7,926 nucleotides of DNA from an uncultured Ruminococcus sp. (GTDB lineage Bacteria > Bacillota > Clostridia > Oscillospirales > CAG-272): assembly GCA_902797495.1 (NCBI GenBank), contig CADBTH010000125.1:1-7926 (forward strand), given 5' to 3'. The notes beneath the pieces are model-generated. The model was not told the DNA's origin. It did no database searches and saw only the letters and a list, made by a program, of their open reading frames with translations. The position numbers were made by a program, and so were the translations under genes. This document shows, one piece after another, positions 1 to 6,060 of this stretch. Each line of letters begins with the position of its first letter. Positions within the stretch are counted from its first letter, which is position 1.

Positions 1-1256
1 ATCACAAAGACGCCGTCCGGGCGCCTGTACCCATACTTCGCGCCCGTAATTACTATCTTCAGATCCGGCAGCCGAAGCGGACACTGAGTTTCTTTTTCGT
101 TATACTTTTTTATCAGGTTTTCGATCTCGATCAGATGTCCCGCGCCCTCTTCGATCTCCTTCGTGCCGAGCTTGAATTCAAGCAACGCGTATCTTCCGTC
201 GTTCAGATGCAGGACGCCGTCGGCTTCCAGGCCGTATCTGTCGTGATAATATGATATCGCCCCGTCAAGAGACGACGAATAGATCTTCAGATCTCTGATA
301 CAGAGCGACTCAAATAAGAATCCGAGCGTTCTGAAATCGGTATTGAAATAATCGGGAGACATACCGAGCGCTGCTGCAGCGATCGAAGGGTCGATAAGAT
401 TGCGTTTGTTGGAAGACCGTATTGACGATTTTGAGCGAATGGCGGGACACCATGCTTCGATATCTTCAATGATATACAGCTTTTCAAGAGCGTGGATATA
501 ATCGTATACCGTCTGGTCGCTTATATCATAATTCGCCTTCACGTCTGCGATTATCGTTCCGGTTCCCGCCAGAGTACAGATGTTTCTGCTGTATGACTGA
601 AGAATAGCGCGAGCCCATCTCGGATTTCTCCTGACGTGATCTATATTTGAAATGTCGACCGAATACGTCTGCCGGAACAAATCCTTTGCGATCTCAAGTC
701 TGGCTCGCTCCGTTGTATTGAACAGCGATCTCGGCCACCCTCCTCTGCAGATAGCAAAAATCAAAGCATCTATTGAAAGGTTTGATTCGCAGCCGTCAAA
801 GCTGTCCGGATCACAAAACAGCTTGCCCAGAGAAACCGAACCGTTTGATTCCTCGCTCTCATACAAGCTCATAGGGTACATTTGAAGCTGACTGATACGC
901 AGCGTTCCGGTATGCGCCGTTTCCACATCCTTTGACGAAGATCCGGTAAGAATGTATTGTCCGTTAAGTCCCGTATCATCAATGTCCTTCCGTATCGTTC
1001 CCCATAACTTCGGAGCGTCCTGCCACTCGTCAAACAGACGCGGTCTGTCGCCTATGAGCAGCTTTTTAGGCGCTGTTTCCGCCACGGCGAGCAGATTATC
1101 CCGAACCTCTTCATCCTGAAATTCAACATAGCTTTTAGCTTTCTGCTTTGCGGAAGTCGTCTTGCCGCAGCCCTTCGGCCCTTTTATAAGCGTCGCTCCG
1201 AACGCTTCCAGCTTTAAGTCAAGTAAACCGTCAACTATCCTCTTTTTATACTCCAT
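1..1256 (-). CDS. AAA ATPase, AAA_14/DUF4143 type, C-terminus cut by window edge
   Basis: An uninterrupted frame of 418 codons starts at the ATG at 1256 and runs off the left edge. It has a Walker A motif GPKGCGKTT (residues 26-34), a Walker B motif LFDE (74-77) followed by WQDAP, and a sensor-like YILTGSS stretch (101-107). RISQLQMYPMSLYES (120-134) and CRGGWP (170-175) are typical of the AAA_14 plus DUF4143 family. The C-terminal part carries a PD-(D/E)XK-like pattern: D346 in EADGV, then E360 and K362 in LLEFKLG. Family members are usually about 400-450 residues, so little should be missing. Their function is poorly known; many are orphan accessory genes, sometimes linked to mobile DNA or defence. 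The start is supported by a GGGGGAG ribosome site about 9 nt upstream and a strong promoter. Base use is less GC-rich than in the neighbouring operon. The family call is firm; the cellular role is unknown. Confidence 0.9.
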   Translation of the reverse strand, partial: MEYKKRIVDGLLDLKLEAFGATLIKGPKGCGKTTSAKQKAKSYVEFQDEEVRDNLLAVAETAPKKLLIGDRPRLFDEWQDAPKLWGTIRKDIDDTGLNGQYILTGSSSKDVETAHTGTLRISQLQMYPMSLYESEESNGSVSLGKLFCDPDSFDGCESNLSIDALIFAICRGGWPRSLFNTTERARLEIAKDLFRQTYSVDISNIDHVRRNPRWARAILQSYSRNICTLAGTGTIIADVKANYDISDQTVYDYIHALEKLYIIEDIEAWCPAIRSKSSIRSSNKRNLIDPSIAAAALGMSPDYFNTDFRTLGFLFESLCIRDLKIYSSSLDGAISYYHDRYGLEADGVLHLNDGRYALLEFKLGTKEIEEGAGHLIEIENLIKKYNEKETQCPLRLPDLKIVITGAKYGYRRPDGVFV

Positions 1257-1287
1257 ACTTCAATTCTCCCCCGTTTTATTCGTACTT

Positions 1288-1316
1288 ATCATACCACAAT
1301 CATCGCGCTTTGTAAA
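1288..1316 (-). promoter_or_regulatory. Promoter of the AAA ATPase gene
   Basis: Read on the minus strand, a -35 box TTTACA (1311-1316) is followed by a 17-bp spacer and a -10 box TATGAT (1288-1293). The -10 is preceded by TGG, an extended -10 signature. Transcription would start near 1281, leaving a leader of about 25 nt before the ATG at 1256. The match to a vegetative sigma-factor promoter is good. Confidence 0.8.
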
Positions 1317-1384
1317 GATGCGTTTGAGAATTTTGAGCTATTTTATTTGACAAATTTGCGGTATTTTATTTGAGGATTTTGCGG
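1316..1384. repeat. 23-bp tandem repeat, about three copies
   Basis: Two adjacent 23-bp units, 1339-1361 and 1362-1384, both begin TATTTTATTTGA and end TTTGCGG; they differ at three positions. The preceding 23 bp (1316-1338) is a degenerate copy containing TTTGAG and ATTTTGAG in the same phase. The array touches the -35 box of the ATPase promoter and lies between it and the terminator of the convergently placed upstream operon. Being AT-rich, it could act as an UP element or as phased operator sites. No binding protein is recognisable from the sequence. Confidence 0.65.
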
Positions 1385-1420
1385 AAAAAGCAAGAACGCC
1401 GGCTGTTTACCGGCGTTCTT
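1385..1420 (-). terminator. Rho-independent terminator of the capA-like/PAP2 operon
   Basis: A perfect 11-bp inverted repeat, AAGAACGCCGG (1392-1402) and CCGGCGTTCTT (1410-1420), encloses a 7-nt loop. On the minus strand it is followed by GCTTTTT, the T tract expected after a terminator stem. It lies about 118 bp past the stop codon of the last operon gene and upstream of the ATPase promoter, so it separates the two transcription units. Confidence 0.8.
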
Positions 1421-1521
1421 AATGAATTGCACTTCGTGCATGAATTGCGCGTACCGCGCATTTATGAAGTTTTTCGCAAAGCGAAAAACAACCTGAATGA
1501 CGGCGAAGCCGTCAATTCATT
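1421..1521. repeat. Four-hairpin cloverleaf-like repeat element
   Basis: This 101-bp block holds four consecutive perfect hairpins, each with a 3-nt loop: 1428-1440 (5-bp stem, loop TTC), 1446-1460 (6 bp, loop TAC), 1469-1489 (9 bp, loop AAA) and 1498-1514 (7 bp, loop GAA). Each stem is preceded by TGAA or TGAAT, while the stem sequences are unrelated to each other. The ends AATGAATTG (1421-1429) and CAATTCATT (1513-1521) are exact inverted repeats. They can close the block as a 7-bp helix around the four arms once the two bases shared with the outer hairpins are discounted. It lies in the operon's 3' untranslated region, between the PAP2 stop codon and the terminator. It looks like a palindromic intergenic repeat family of Clostridia; no protein is encoded. 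Confidence 0.8.
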
Positions 1522-1537
1522 TCAGTGTGCGCGTCGC

Positions 1538-2188
1538 TCACACCACGCTCACTTTATTCTTCGCTTCGAGCTTACGGTACACCGCGTTGACGATGAGTAT
1601 CGCAGCGATGCCGCAGACCGTGCCGACGATCATGCCGACGACGACGTCGGACGGATAGTGAACGCCGACGTAGAGGCGCGAGAAGCCGATGAGGATCGCC
1701 GCCCCGTAAGCGAGGAAGCCCCAGGCTCCGCGACCCATCTTACGGCAGTAGTAGGTGACGACGAGCGCCATCTCAAACACCGCGACGGAGTGGCCGGAGG
1801 GGAACGATTTCTCGCTCTGAAGCTCGATCATGCGAAGAGGAGTCGCCGCGTTCTCGAAGACCTCGAGCGTGTAGGGCCTCGGTCTTGCGATGAGCGGTTT
1901 GAGCGTGAGGTTGCAGACGAGGAGCCCGAGGAAGAGGGCGCATCCCATCAGCCAGCCGAGACGCGCGAAGTCGAACTTTTCGCCGTCGAGAACTCTCTCG
2001 CCTCTCTTGTGTCTTCCGTAGTAGATGAGCGAGCCGATGATAATAAAGATTATCGGGTATACAGGCGCGACTATCGGGTCCGCCATGTGGGTGATGACCT
2101 TGAAGAACGCGTCTCCGACCGAAAAGCGGAGGTTGTCGCGGATGAAGGTCAGGATCTTAACGTCGAGTTGTGTGATCGCTTCAAGCAT
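1538..2188 (-). CDS. PAP2-family integral membrane phosphatase
   Basis: This 216-residue membrane protein has the three motifs of the PAP2/lipid phosphate phosphatase superfamily: KPLIARPRP (K97 to P105, the KX6RP motif), FPSGH (129-133) and SRLYVGVHYPSD (170-181, SRX5H with H177 and D181). Hydrophobic segments lie near 40-57, 79-96, 136-148, 155-170 and 183-203, giving the usual multi-pass fold with the active site at the outer face. Relatives dephosphorylate undecaprenyl pyrophosphate, phosphatidylglycerol phosphate or phosphatidate; the substrate cannot be chosen from sequence. It is the last gene of the operon, 18 bp after its neighbour. An AAAGGAA ribosome site (2196-2202) sits 7 nt before the ATG. 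Its position beside surface-acting enzymes favours a role in lipid-carrier recycling, but that is inference. Confidence 0.93.
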   Translation of the reverse strand: MLEAITQLDVKILTFIRDNLRFSVGDAFFKVITHMADPIVAPVYPIIFIIIGSLIYYGRHKRGERVLDGEKFDFARLGWLMGCALFLGLLVCNLTLKPLIARPRPYTLEVFENAATPLRMIELQSEKSFPSGHSVAVFEMALVVTYYCRKMGRGAWGFLAYGAAILIGFSRLYVGVHYPSDVVVGMIVGTVCGIAAILIVNAVYRKLEAKNKVSVV

Positions 2189-2206
2189 ATCGTGATTCCT
2201 TTCAGA

Positions 2207-3451
2207 TTAATTTACGTGACTGTCGTAGATGAGCCATCTTCCGTCTTCCGTCAGACGGTAGTAGAAGGTGGTGTCAAAGTCGTTCTCGAAGTTGCCGCCC
2301 CAGTTGTAGAGGACGTGCGTGAAGCGGACTCTGACGGAGTATACCGTCGGCGAGTGGATAACGTACTCGGAGACCTCGCCGTTCTCTATCGAGTAGCCGT
2401 TGTGTTCGTTCGCCCAGCGGACGTCCGACGTCGCAAGGTCGCGGTAAAGGTCGCTTGCGGGGTCGACGTACTGCGCCACGCTCCCGAACGGCGCGTCCTT
2501 CTGCATATAGGAGGCGAGCGCCTCGCCCGCCGCCATCGCGCGCTCTCTCACGTCGTCCGTCACGTCGCAGAACGTGTGCGGAACGTCGTAGAAAACGCCG
2601 TCCGTAACGGTTATGCGCCCGGTAACGTCCGCGCCGTAGCGGTCGGTCGCCGTTACGGTCGGCGTGCCGATCAGTCGCGTGACCTCGTAGACCGCCCTGC
2701 CCTCCGGATATACGTCCTCGGGGAGCTTCGGGTCGCGCTCGTACACCTCGCGCGACACCTCGTACTCGTCGGTCAGCTCGACTCCGTTGACGAAAACCTT
2801 CCCGCCGAGAGGGGATGAAATATTGATCGCGTTCGTGCCGCCGATCATGAGCTCTATCGAATCGAGCCCCCACACGTCGTAGCCTCCGCGGTCGACCTCC
2901 CCCGTCGTCTTCAGGGTGAACTCGGCGAACTTCAGCTCGCCCGACCTTACGGCGTAGCGGAGAGTCGTGCGGTCGCCCGACGAGACGGAGTAGCACTCCG
3001 CTCCCGCGTCGAGGAATCCCTCGACGAGAGCGACTACGTCCTCGCGCTTCTCAAAGGGGCTCACGCCGTAACCGGAGCGTTCGACGAGCCCTTCCGCGTC
3101 GCCTTTTCCGAAATACTCCGACATGACGCGATCCGCGTAGTTGTAGGGTCTTGACTCCTCGTACGCCGCGAGCTTCGATTTCACAAGCTCGAGCGCGAAG
3201 AAGAGAGCGACGAAGAAGAGGATGAGGAAGGCGAAATAGAAGAGGTAGAATACCGAGCCGCGGCGGCTCCTCGCCCCGCGTCCGCTCGATTTGTACTTCT
3301 CGCGGCGCGCCTCCGTCTTTTCGGCGTCGCGCGCCGTCCGCCGCGCCTCTGCCCGTTTTTTCTCAATGCTTTTCGCGCGGGCGGCGAGAGCGCGCCGCTC
3401 CGCTTTGTTCATGAGGCGAATGCGCTCGCCCCGTGCCTTCTTATTTTCCAT
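2207..3451 (-). CDS. Single-pass membrane protein with large extracellular domain, unknown function
   Basis: This 414-residue protein belongs to no family I can name firmly. Residues 1-66 are highly basic and Arg/Lys/Glu/Ala-rich, a probable cytoplasmic helix or coiled coil. Residues 67-90 form one strong membrane segment, and the rest should lie outside. The outer part seems to have three pieces: residues 100-200, an alpha-then-beta region resembling an NTF2-like fold; 205-290, beta-rich, with KVFVNGVEL (218-226) recalling PEGA or Ig-like domains; and 297-414, a second alpha/beta region ending in FYYRLTEDGRWLIYDSHVN, again NTF2-like. These fold guesses are weak. The start is the ATG at 3451, which shares its A with the upstream TGA stop (TGATG), with an AAGGAGG ribosome site (3459-3465) 7 nt before it. 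The frame is open further upstream, but that part is antisense-like noise inside the neighbouring gene. Confidence 0.85.
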   Translation of the reverse strand: MENKKARGERIRLMNKAERRALAARAKSIEKKRAEARRTARDAEKTEARREKYKSSGRGARSRRGSVFYLFYFAFLILFFVALFFALELVKSKLAAYEESRPYNYADRVMSEYFGKGDAEGLVERSGYGVSPFEKREDVVALVEGFLDAGAECYSVSSGDRTTLRYAVRSGELKFAEFTLKTTGEVDRGGYDVWGLDSIELMIGGTNAINISSPLGGKVFVNGVELTDEYEVSREVYERDPKLPEDVYPEGRAVYEVTRLIGTPTVTATDRYGADVTGRITVTDGVFYDVPHTFCDVTDDVRERAMAAGEALASYMQKDAPFGSVAQYVDPASDLYRDLATSDVRWANEHNGYSIENGEVSEYVIHSPTVYSVRVRFTHVLYNWGGNFENDFDTTFYYRLTEDGRWLIYDSHVN

Positions 3452-3465
3452 CAGCCGCCCTCCTT
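3449..3465 (-). promoter_or_regulatory. Ribosome site and TGATG stop-start junction
   Basis: A full AAGGAGG (3459-3465) stands 7 nt before the ATG at 3451, whose A is also the last base of the glycosidase gene's TGA. This sets the true start of the membrane protein and indicates translational coupling between the two genes. Confidence 0.85.
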
Positions 3466-4623
3466 CGAAACAACGAAGTAGGTCGGTATGCGCCTGGGAT
3501 AAGTGAACGCCTTGTACTTGTTGACGAGCCCCATCTCCTGATACGTGTCGAGACGGGCGCCTTTGAACTCCGCGAAGTCGTTGAAATATCCCTCGCAGTA
3601 CATCATCGCGGACGAGCCGCCGTCGAGCATCGCCGCGTTGACCGCGCCGTACTTGACCATCATGTCGATCATGTCGTTGTGGGTCGCCCCGAGAGACGAG
3701 GCGCTCCTGCCGTCGGTCACGATGAAGATCACCGTCCCGTCGGCCCTCTGACCGATCGCCGTCCTCTGCGCCGTGCCCGTGTTGCCGCCGCTGTAGTAGA
3801 GCGACACGTCGCCGCCAAACGAGGAGATGAGCGTGTTCCCGTTCTGGAACATCACCGCGTCCCGTATTCCGAGGCTCTCCGCGCGCTCCTTCGTCATGCC
3901 CTCGGTCACGACGAGGCGGTCCGAGTAGTCGAATCCGATGAACGTGCGGTAGGACGAGTCCTCGTAAACGCACTTTCCGCGCGAGTAGGTCAGCCCTATA
4001 GGCTTCGCGCCCGTTCCCTCGCCGCCCGGGTCGGAGAACTCGCCGCCGTTAATCGCGGCGTAAGCGTCGTAGCGTGCGGCGACGTCAAAAATTCGCGCGC
4101 CGTACTCCGCCTCCTCGTAGTCGTCGGTCGAAGTGCCGACGAAGACTCTCGAGGGGTCGCGGATGAGCATTATATACGCCTTGAAAGTGTCTCCGCTGTC
4201 GGTGAAGAGCTTAACTCCGTGAACGGCGTCGGCCCACTCGTCGGCGGGATCGGCGGCGGTGCCGCCTTCTTCCCTCTTCGCGCTCTGCTCGTGCATATGC
4301 GCGTAGTCAGAGGCGGACATCACGTCCACCTGCACCTCCTCCGAGCTCTTCACTATCGAGTCGACGGTCGCCTCGTCCAGGAAGAGTGACGGTATCCACT
4401 TCGTCGCGCTCGCCTGCTTCGCCGAGAGGACGAGCATATTCCTCACGGTCGGGCTCGGGCCCTTTGCGACCGTGAGAAGCAGAAGGTAGAGGGATATCGC
4501 GGCGAGCACGATCAGCGTGAAGAGCGAAAGCAGTACGCGGCGCACAACGCACCACGCCGTGATGCGCCCGTCAGATCTGTCCCGCCCCCTCTTGTATTTC
4601 TCATACAGCTTGTCTTTCGCCAT
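3451..4623 (-). CDS. Phosphodiester glycosidase (NAGPA/DUF2233 family), membrane-anchored
   Basis: This 390-residue protein has a short basic cytoplasmic start, one membrane anchor (about 30-53) and an extracellular catalytic domain (about 145-390). The domain carries the NAGPA-like signatures AAINGGEFSDPGG (189-201), QRTAIGQRADGTVIFIVTDG (286-305), GAT with following DM (312-318) and NAAMLDGGSSAMM (329-341). The family includes the animal enzyme that uncovers mannose 6-phosphate by removing GlcNAc from a phosphodiester; bacterial members are thought to cut sugar-phosphodiester bonds in cell-surface polymers. The exact substrate is unknown. The linker SPTVRNMLVLSAKQASATKW (57-76) resembles a common clostridial subgroup. 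It starts 2 nt after the CapA-like gene and shares one base with the next gene. The ribosome site GGAGGAA (4638-4644) is 14 nt from the ATG, rather far; an in-frame CTG at 4629 would be better spaced. Confidence 0.92.
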   Translation of the reverse strand: MAKDKLYEKYKRGRDRSDGRITAWCVVRRVLLSLFTLIVLAAISLYLLLLTVAKGPSPTVRNMLVLSAKQASATKWIPSLFLDEATVDSIVKSSEEVQVDVMSASDYAHMHEQSAKREEGGTAADPADEWADAVHGVKLFTDSGDTFKAYIMLIRDPSRVFVGTSTDDYEEAEYGARIFDVAARYDAYAAINGGEFSDPGGEGTGAKPIGLTYSRGKCVYEDSSYRTFIGFDYSDRLVVTEGMTKERAESLGIRDAVMFQNGNTLISSFGGDVSLYYSGGNTGTAQRTAIGQRADGTVIFIVTDGRSASSLGATHNDMIDMMVKYGAVNAAMLDGGSSAMMYCEGYFNDFAEFKGARLDTYQEMGLVNKYKAFTYPRRIPTYFVVSKEGG

Positions 4624-4625
4624 CG

Positions 4626-5861
4626 TCAGTTTCTGAATTCCTCCGGCAGAAATTCGTTGTCAATGTTCAGATTCAAAAGGGTCGTAAGATCCTGCCGCGA
4701 GATCGAGTTGCCGTAGTTCGAAATTCCGTGAGTCGCGGCGAGATAGTCCGAAAAATCGGAGAGATAGTAGATCTTGCTTCCGCGCCAGTTCTGCGCGAAA
4801 TAGTAGACCGTCGGGGTGAATACGACGTTGTCGACCGTCGCGTGACGATTCCCCTGCTTTACGATATCGAAGGAGACGAGCCCCCCGAGCATATTGAAGT
4901 AATACTTTTGCATCGCCATGAAGTTGCCGAGCGAGTAACAGCAGAGCGTCCTGCCGCCGTCCGCGCGCTCGATCCACTCGATAGGCTCTATGACGTGCGG
5001 GTGAGTCCCGATTATCGCGTCGACTCCGCAGTCCGCCATATACTTCGCCCACGTCTTCTGCGCCTCCGTCGGCTCGTACCTCATGTTGCCGTACCACTGC
5101 TCCTCGCCCCAGTGAACGGAGCAGAGGATGAAGTCGCACTTGTCCTTCACGGAATCGCACTGCCGCTTTATGTCCTCTTTGTCAAGGTAAGGTATCCAAA
5201 TGTCGTACCCGTCGCCGAGCCCTATGTTCGTCATCTCGCAGTACGAGAGGAGCGCGATCTTTATGCCGTTCGCCTCGATGATCTCGATGTCGTCGTAGTC
5301 CGCCCTGTCGCGGTTTCCGCCGATCATCGTCATACCGTCGAAGTTCTTCAGAAATTCTATCGTCTCATTGAGACCCCAGCCGCCCTGGTCGAGCATATGG
5401 TTGTTCGCAATATTTATTATATCGAATCCGGTAGACGCGAGGTCGAACGCCATCTCGCGCGGCACGTTGAAGGTCGGATAGCTCGAAGCCTCCGCTCCCG
5501 ACATCATGCACTCCTGATTTATGTACGCCACGTCCGCCGCCGATATCGCAGGCGCGAGATCGGAGTAGATCGGCGCGAAGTTGTACGCGCGCCCCGTTCC
5601 CGCCGCGTAGTCCTGGGCAGCCCAGAACGTGCCGTCGTAGGTGATGTTGTCGCCCGCGCCTATAAACGTCGCGCGGTATTCCGTGTCGTTTATCTCTATC
5701 GGCACGACAGGCTCCGTGTCGGCGGGAGTCGTCTCTTCCGTCCCCACCGTCTCGAACTCTATCGTATCGAACGATACGTCGCCGCCTGGTTTGTCCGCGC
5801 AGGAAGCGAGCGACGCCGCCGTCATTATCAGAATCATAAAAAGTGAAATTGCCTTTTTCAT
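4626..5861 (-). CDS. CapA-family lipoprotein (PGA_cap metallophosphatase fold)
   Basis: This 411-residue predicted lipoprotein has a signal peptide (KK, a hydrophobic stretch 4-19) and a lipobox LASC with the lipidated cysteine at C21. A Thr/Glu/Pro-rich tether (about 30-56) leads to a CapA/PGA_cap domain (about 62-370). Family motifs in order are FIGAGDN (66-72, D71), INQE (114-117), IANNHMLD (151-158), SVHWGEE (248-254), GTHPHVIEPIEW (285-296) and CYSLGNFM. They match the metal-binding residues of the calcineurin-like phosphoesterase fold. CapA (PgsA) takes part in poly-gamma-glutamate capsule synthesis in Bacillus, but no CapB or CapC partner lies here, and most clostridial homologues have unproven functions. 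It is the first gene of the operon, with a promoter just upstream and an AGGGTG ribosome site 5 nt before the ATG. Involvement in a surface polymer is inferred from its neighbours. Confidence 0.93.
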   Translation of the reverse strand: MKKAISLFMILIMTAASLASCADKPGGDVSFDTIEFETVGTEETTPADTEPVVPIEINDTEYRATFIGAGDNITYDGTFWAAQDYAAGTGRAYNFAPIYSDLAPAISAADVAYINQECMMSGAEASSYPTFNVPREMAFDLASTGFDIINIANNHMLDQGGWGLNETIEFLKNFDGMTMIGGNRDRADYDDIEIIEANGIKIALLSYCEMTNIGLGDGYDIWIPYLDKEDIKRQCDSVKDKCDFILCSVHWGEEQWYGNMRYEPTEAQKTWAKYMADCGVDAIIGTHPHVIEPIEWIERADGGRTLCCYSLGNFMAMQKYYFNMLGGLVSFDIVKQGNRHATVDNVVFTPTVYYFAQNWRGSKIYYLSDFSDYLAATHGISNYGNSISRQDLTTLLNLNIDNEFLPEEFRN

Positions 5862-5896
5862 TCCGTCACCCTATAAAATGTATATTAATATATTAT

Positions 5897-5925
5897 ATCA
5901 TACCATATATATTGTTATAATACAA
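5897..5925 (-). promoter_or_regulatory. Promoter of the CapA-like/glycosidase/PAP2 operon
   Basis: On the minus strand, TTGTAT (5920-5925) and TATGAT (5897-5902) are separated by 17 bp, with TGG directly before the -10 box. The region is very AT-rich in contrast to its surroundings. Transcription would begin near 5890, giving a leader of about 29 nt. A second reading (TTATAA with TATAAT, shifted by 5 bp) is also possible. Confidence 0.7.
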
Positions 5926-5936
5926 GTACTTTTAAT

Positions 5937-5972
5937 AAAAAAAGAACCCCTTCAAAAAGTTTTGAAGAGGGG
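5937..5972 (-). terminator. Rho-independent terminator after tgt
   Basis: CTTCAAAA (5950-5957) and TTTTGAAG (5960-5967) form an 8-bp stem that extends with C/G pairs past a one-base bulge. On the minus strand the stem is followed by GGGGTTC and seven T residues (5937-5943). It lies about 90 bp after the tgt stop and just upstream of the next operon's promoter. Confidence 0.8.
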
Positions 5973-5984
5973 GCGCCGGGGGTT

Positions 5985-6054
5985 CCCCAAGTCGAGCAAA
6001 GCGAGGCTTGGGGGTTCGCCGTGGGGGAGGGACTTTTTCAAAAGTCCCTCCCCC
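5985..6054. repeat. GC-rich palindromic element behind tgt
   Basis: The block contains a 15-bp perfect inverted repeat, GGGGGAGGGACTTTT (6023-6037) and AAAAGTCCCTCCCCC (6040-6054), with only 2 nt between the arms. Next to it is a second hairpin with arms CCCCAAG (5985-5991) and CTTGGGG (6007-6013) around an imperfect GC AAA GC core. The first palindrome begins 6 bp after the tgt stop codon. Together with the adjoining terminator it fills the entire 3' region of tgt. It has the look of a dispersed intergenic palindrome rather than a gene-specific regulator. Confidence 0.65.
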
Positions 6055-6060
6055 GCTCTC

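Noticed and set aside
652..885. Small plus-strand and minus-strand frames inside 1-1256 (e.g. 287-487, 652-885)
   Set aside because: They are in other frames of the continuous ATPase gene, which accounts for the whole stretch.
1421..1521. tRNA gene or CRISPR array
   Set aside because: Despite a cloverleaf-like layout, the loops are 3 nt, there is no T-loop or anticodon arm pattern, and the repeated parts are only TGAA(T) without conserved repeats or spacer-length regularity.
1370..2818. 482-codon open frame on the plus strand
   Set aside because: It is antisense to the PAP2 gene and the membrane protein gene, is Arg/Val/Asp/Glu-rich, matches no family and starts inside the 23-bp repeat. It is a by-product of GC-rich codon use on the other strand.
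3452..3973. N-terminal extension of the membrane protein frame to 3973
   Set aside because: The extra 174 codons overlap the glycosidase gene, are Arg/His/Gly-rich shadow sequence, and a perfect ribosome site marks the start at 3451.
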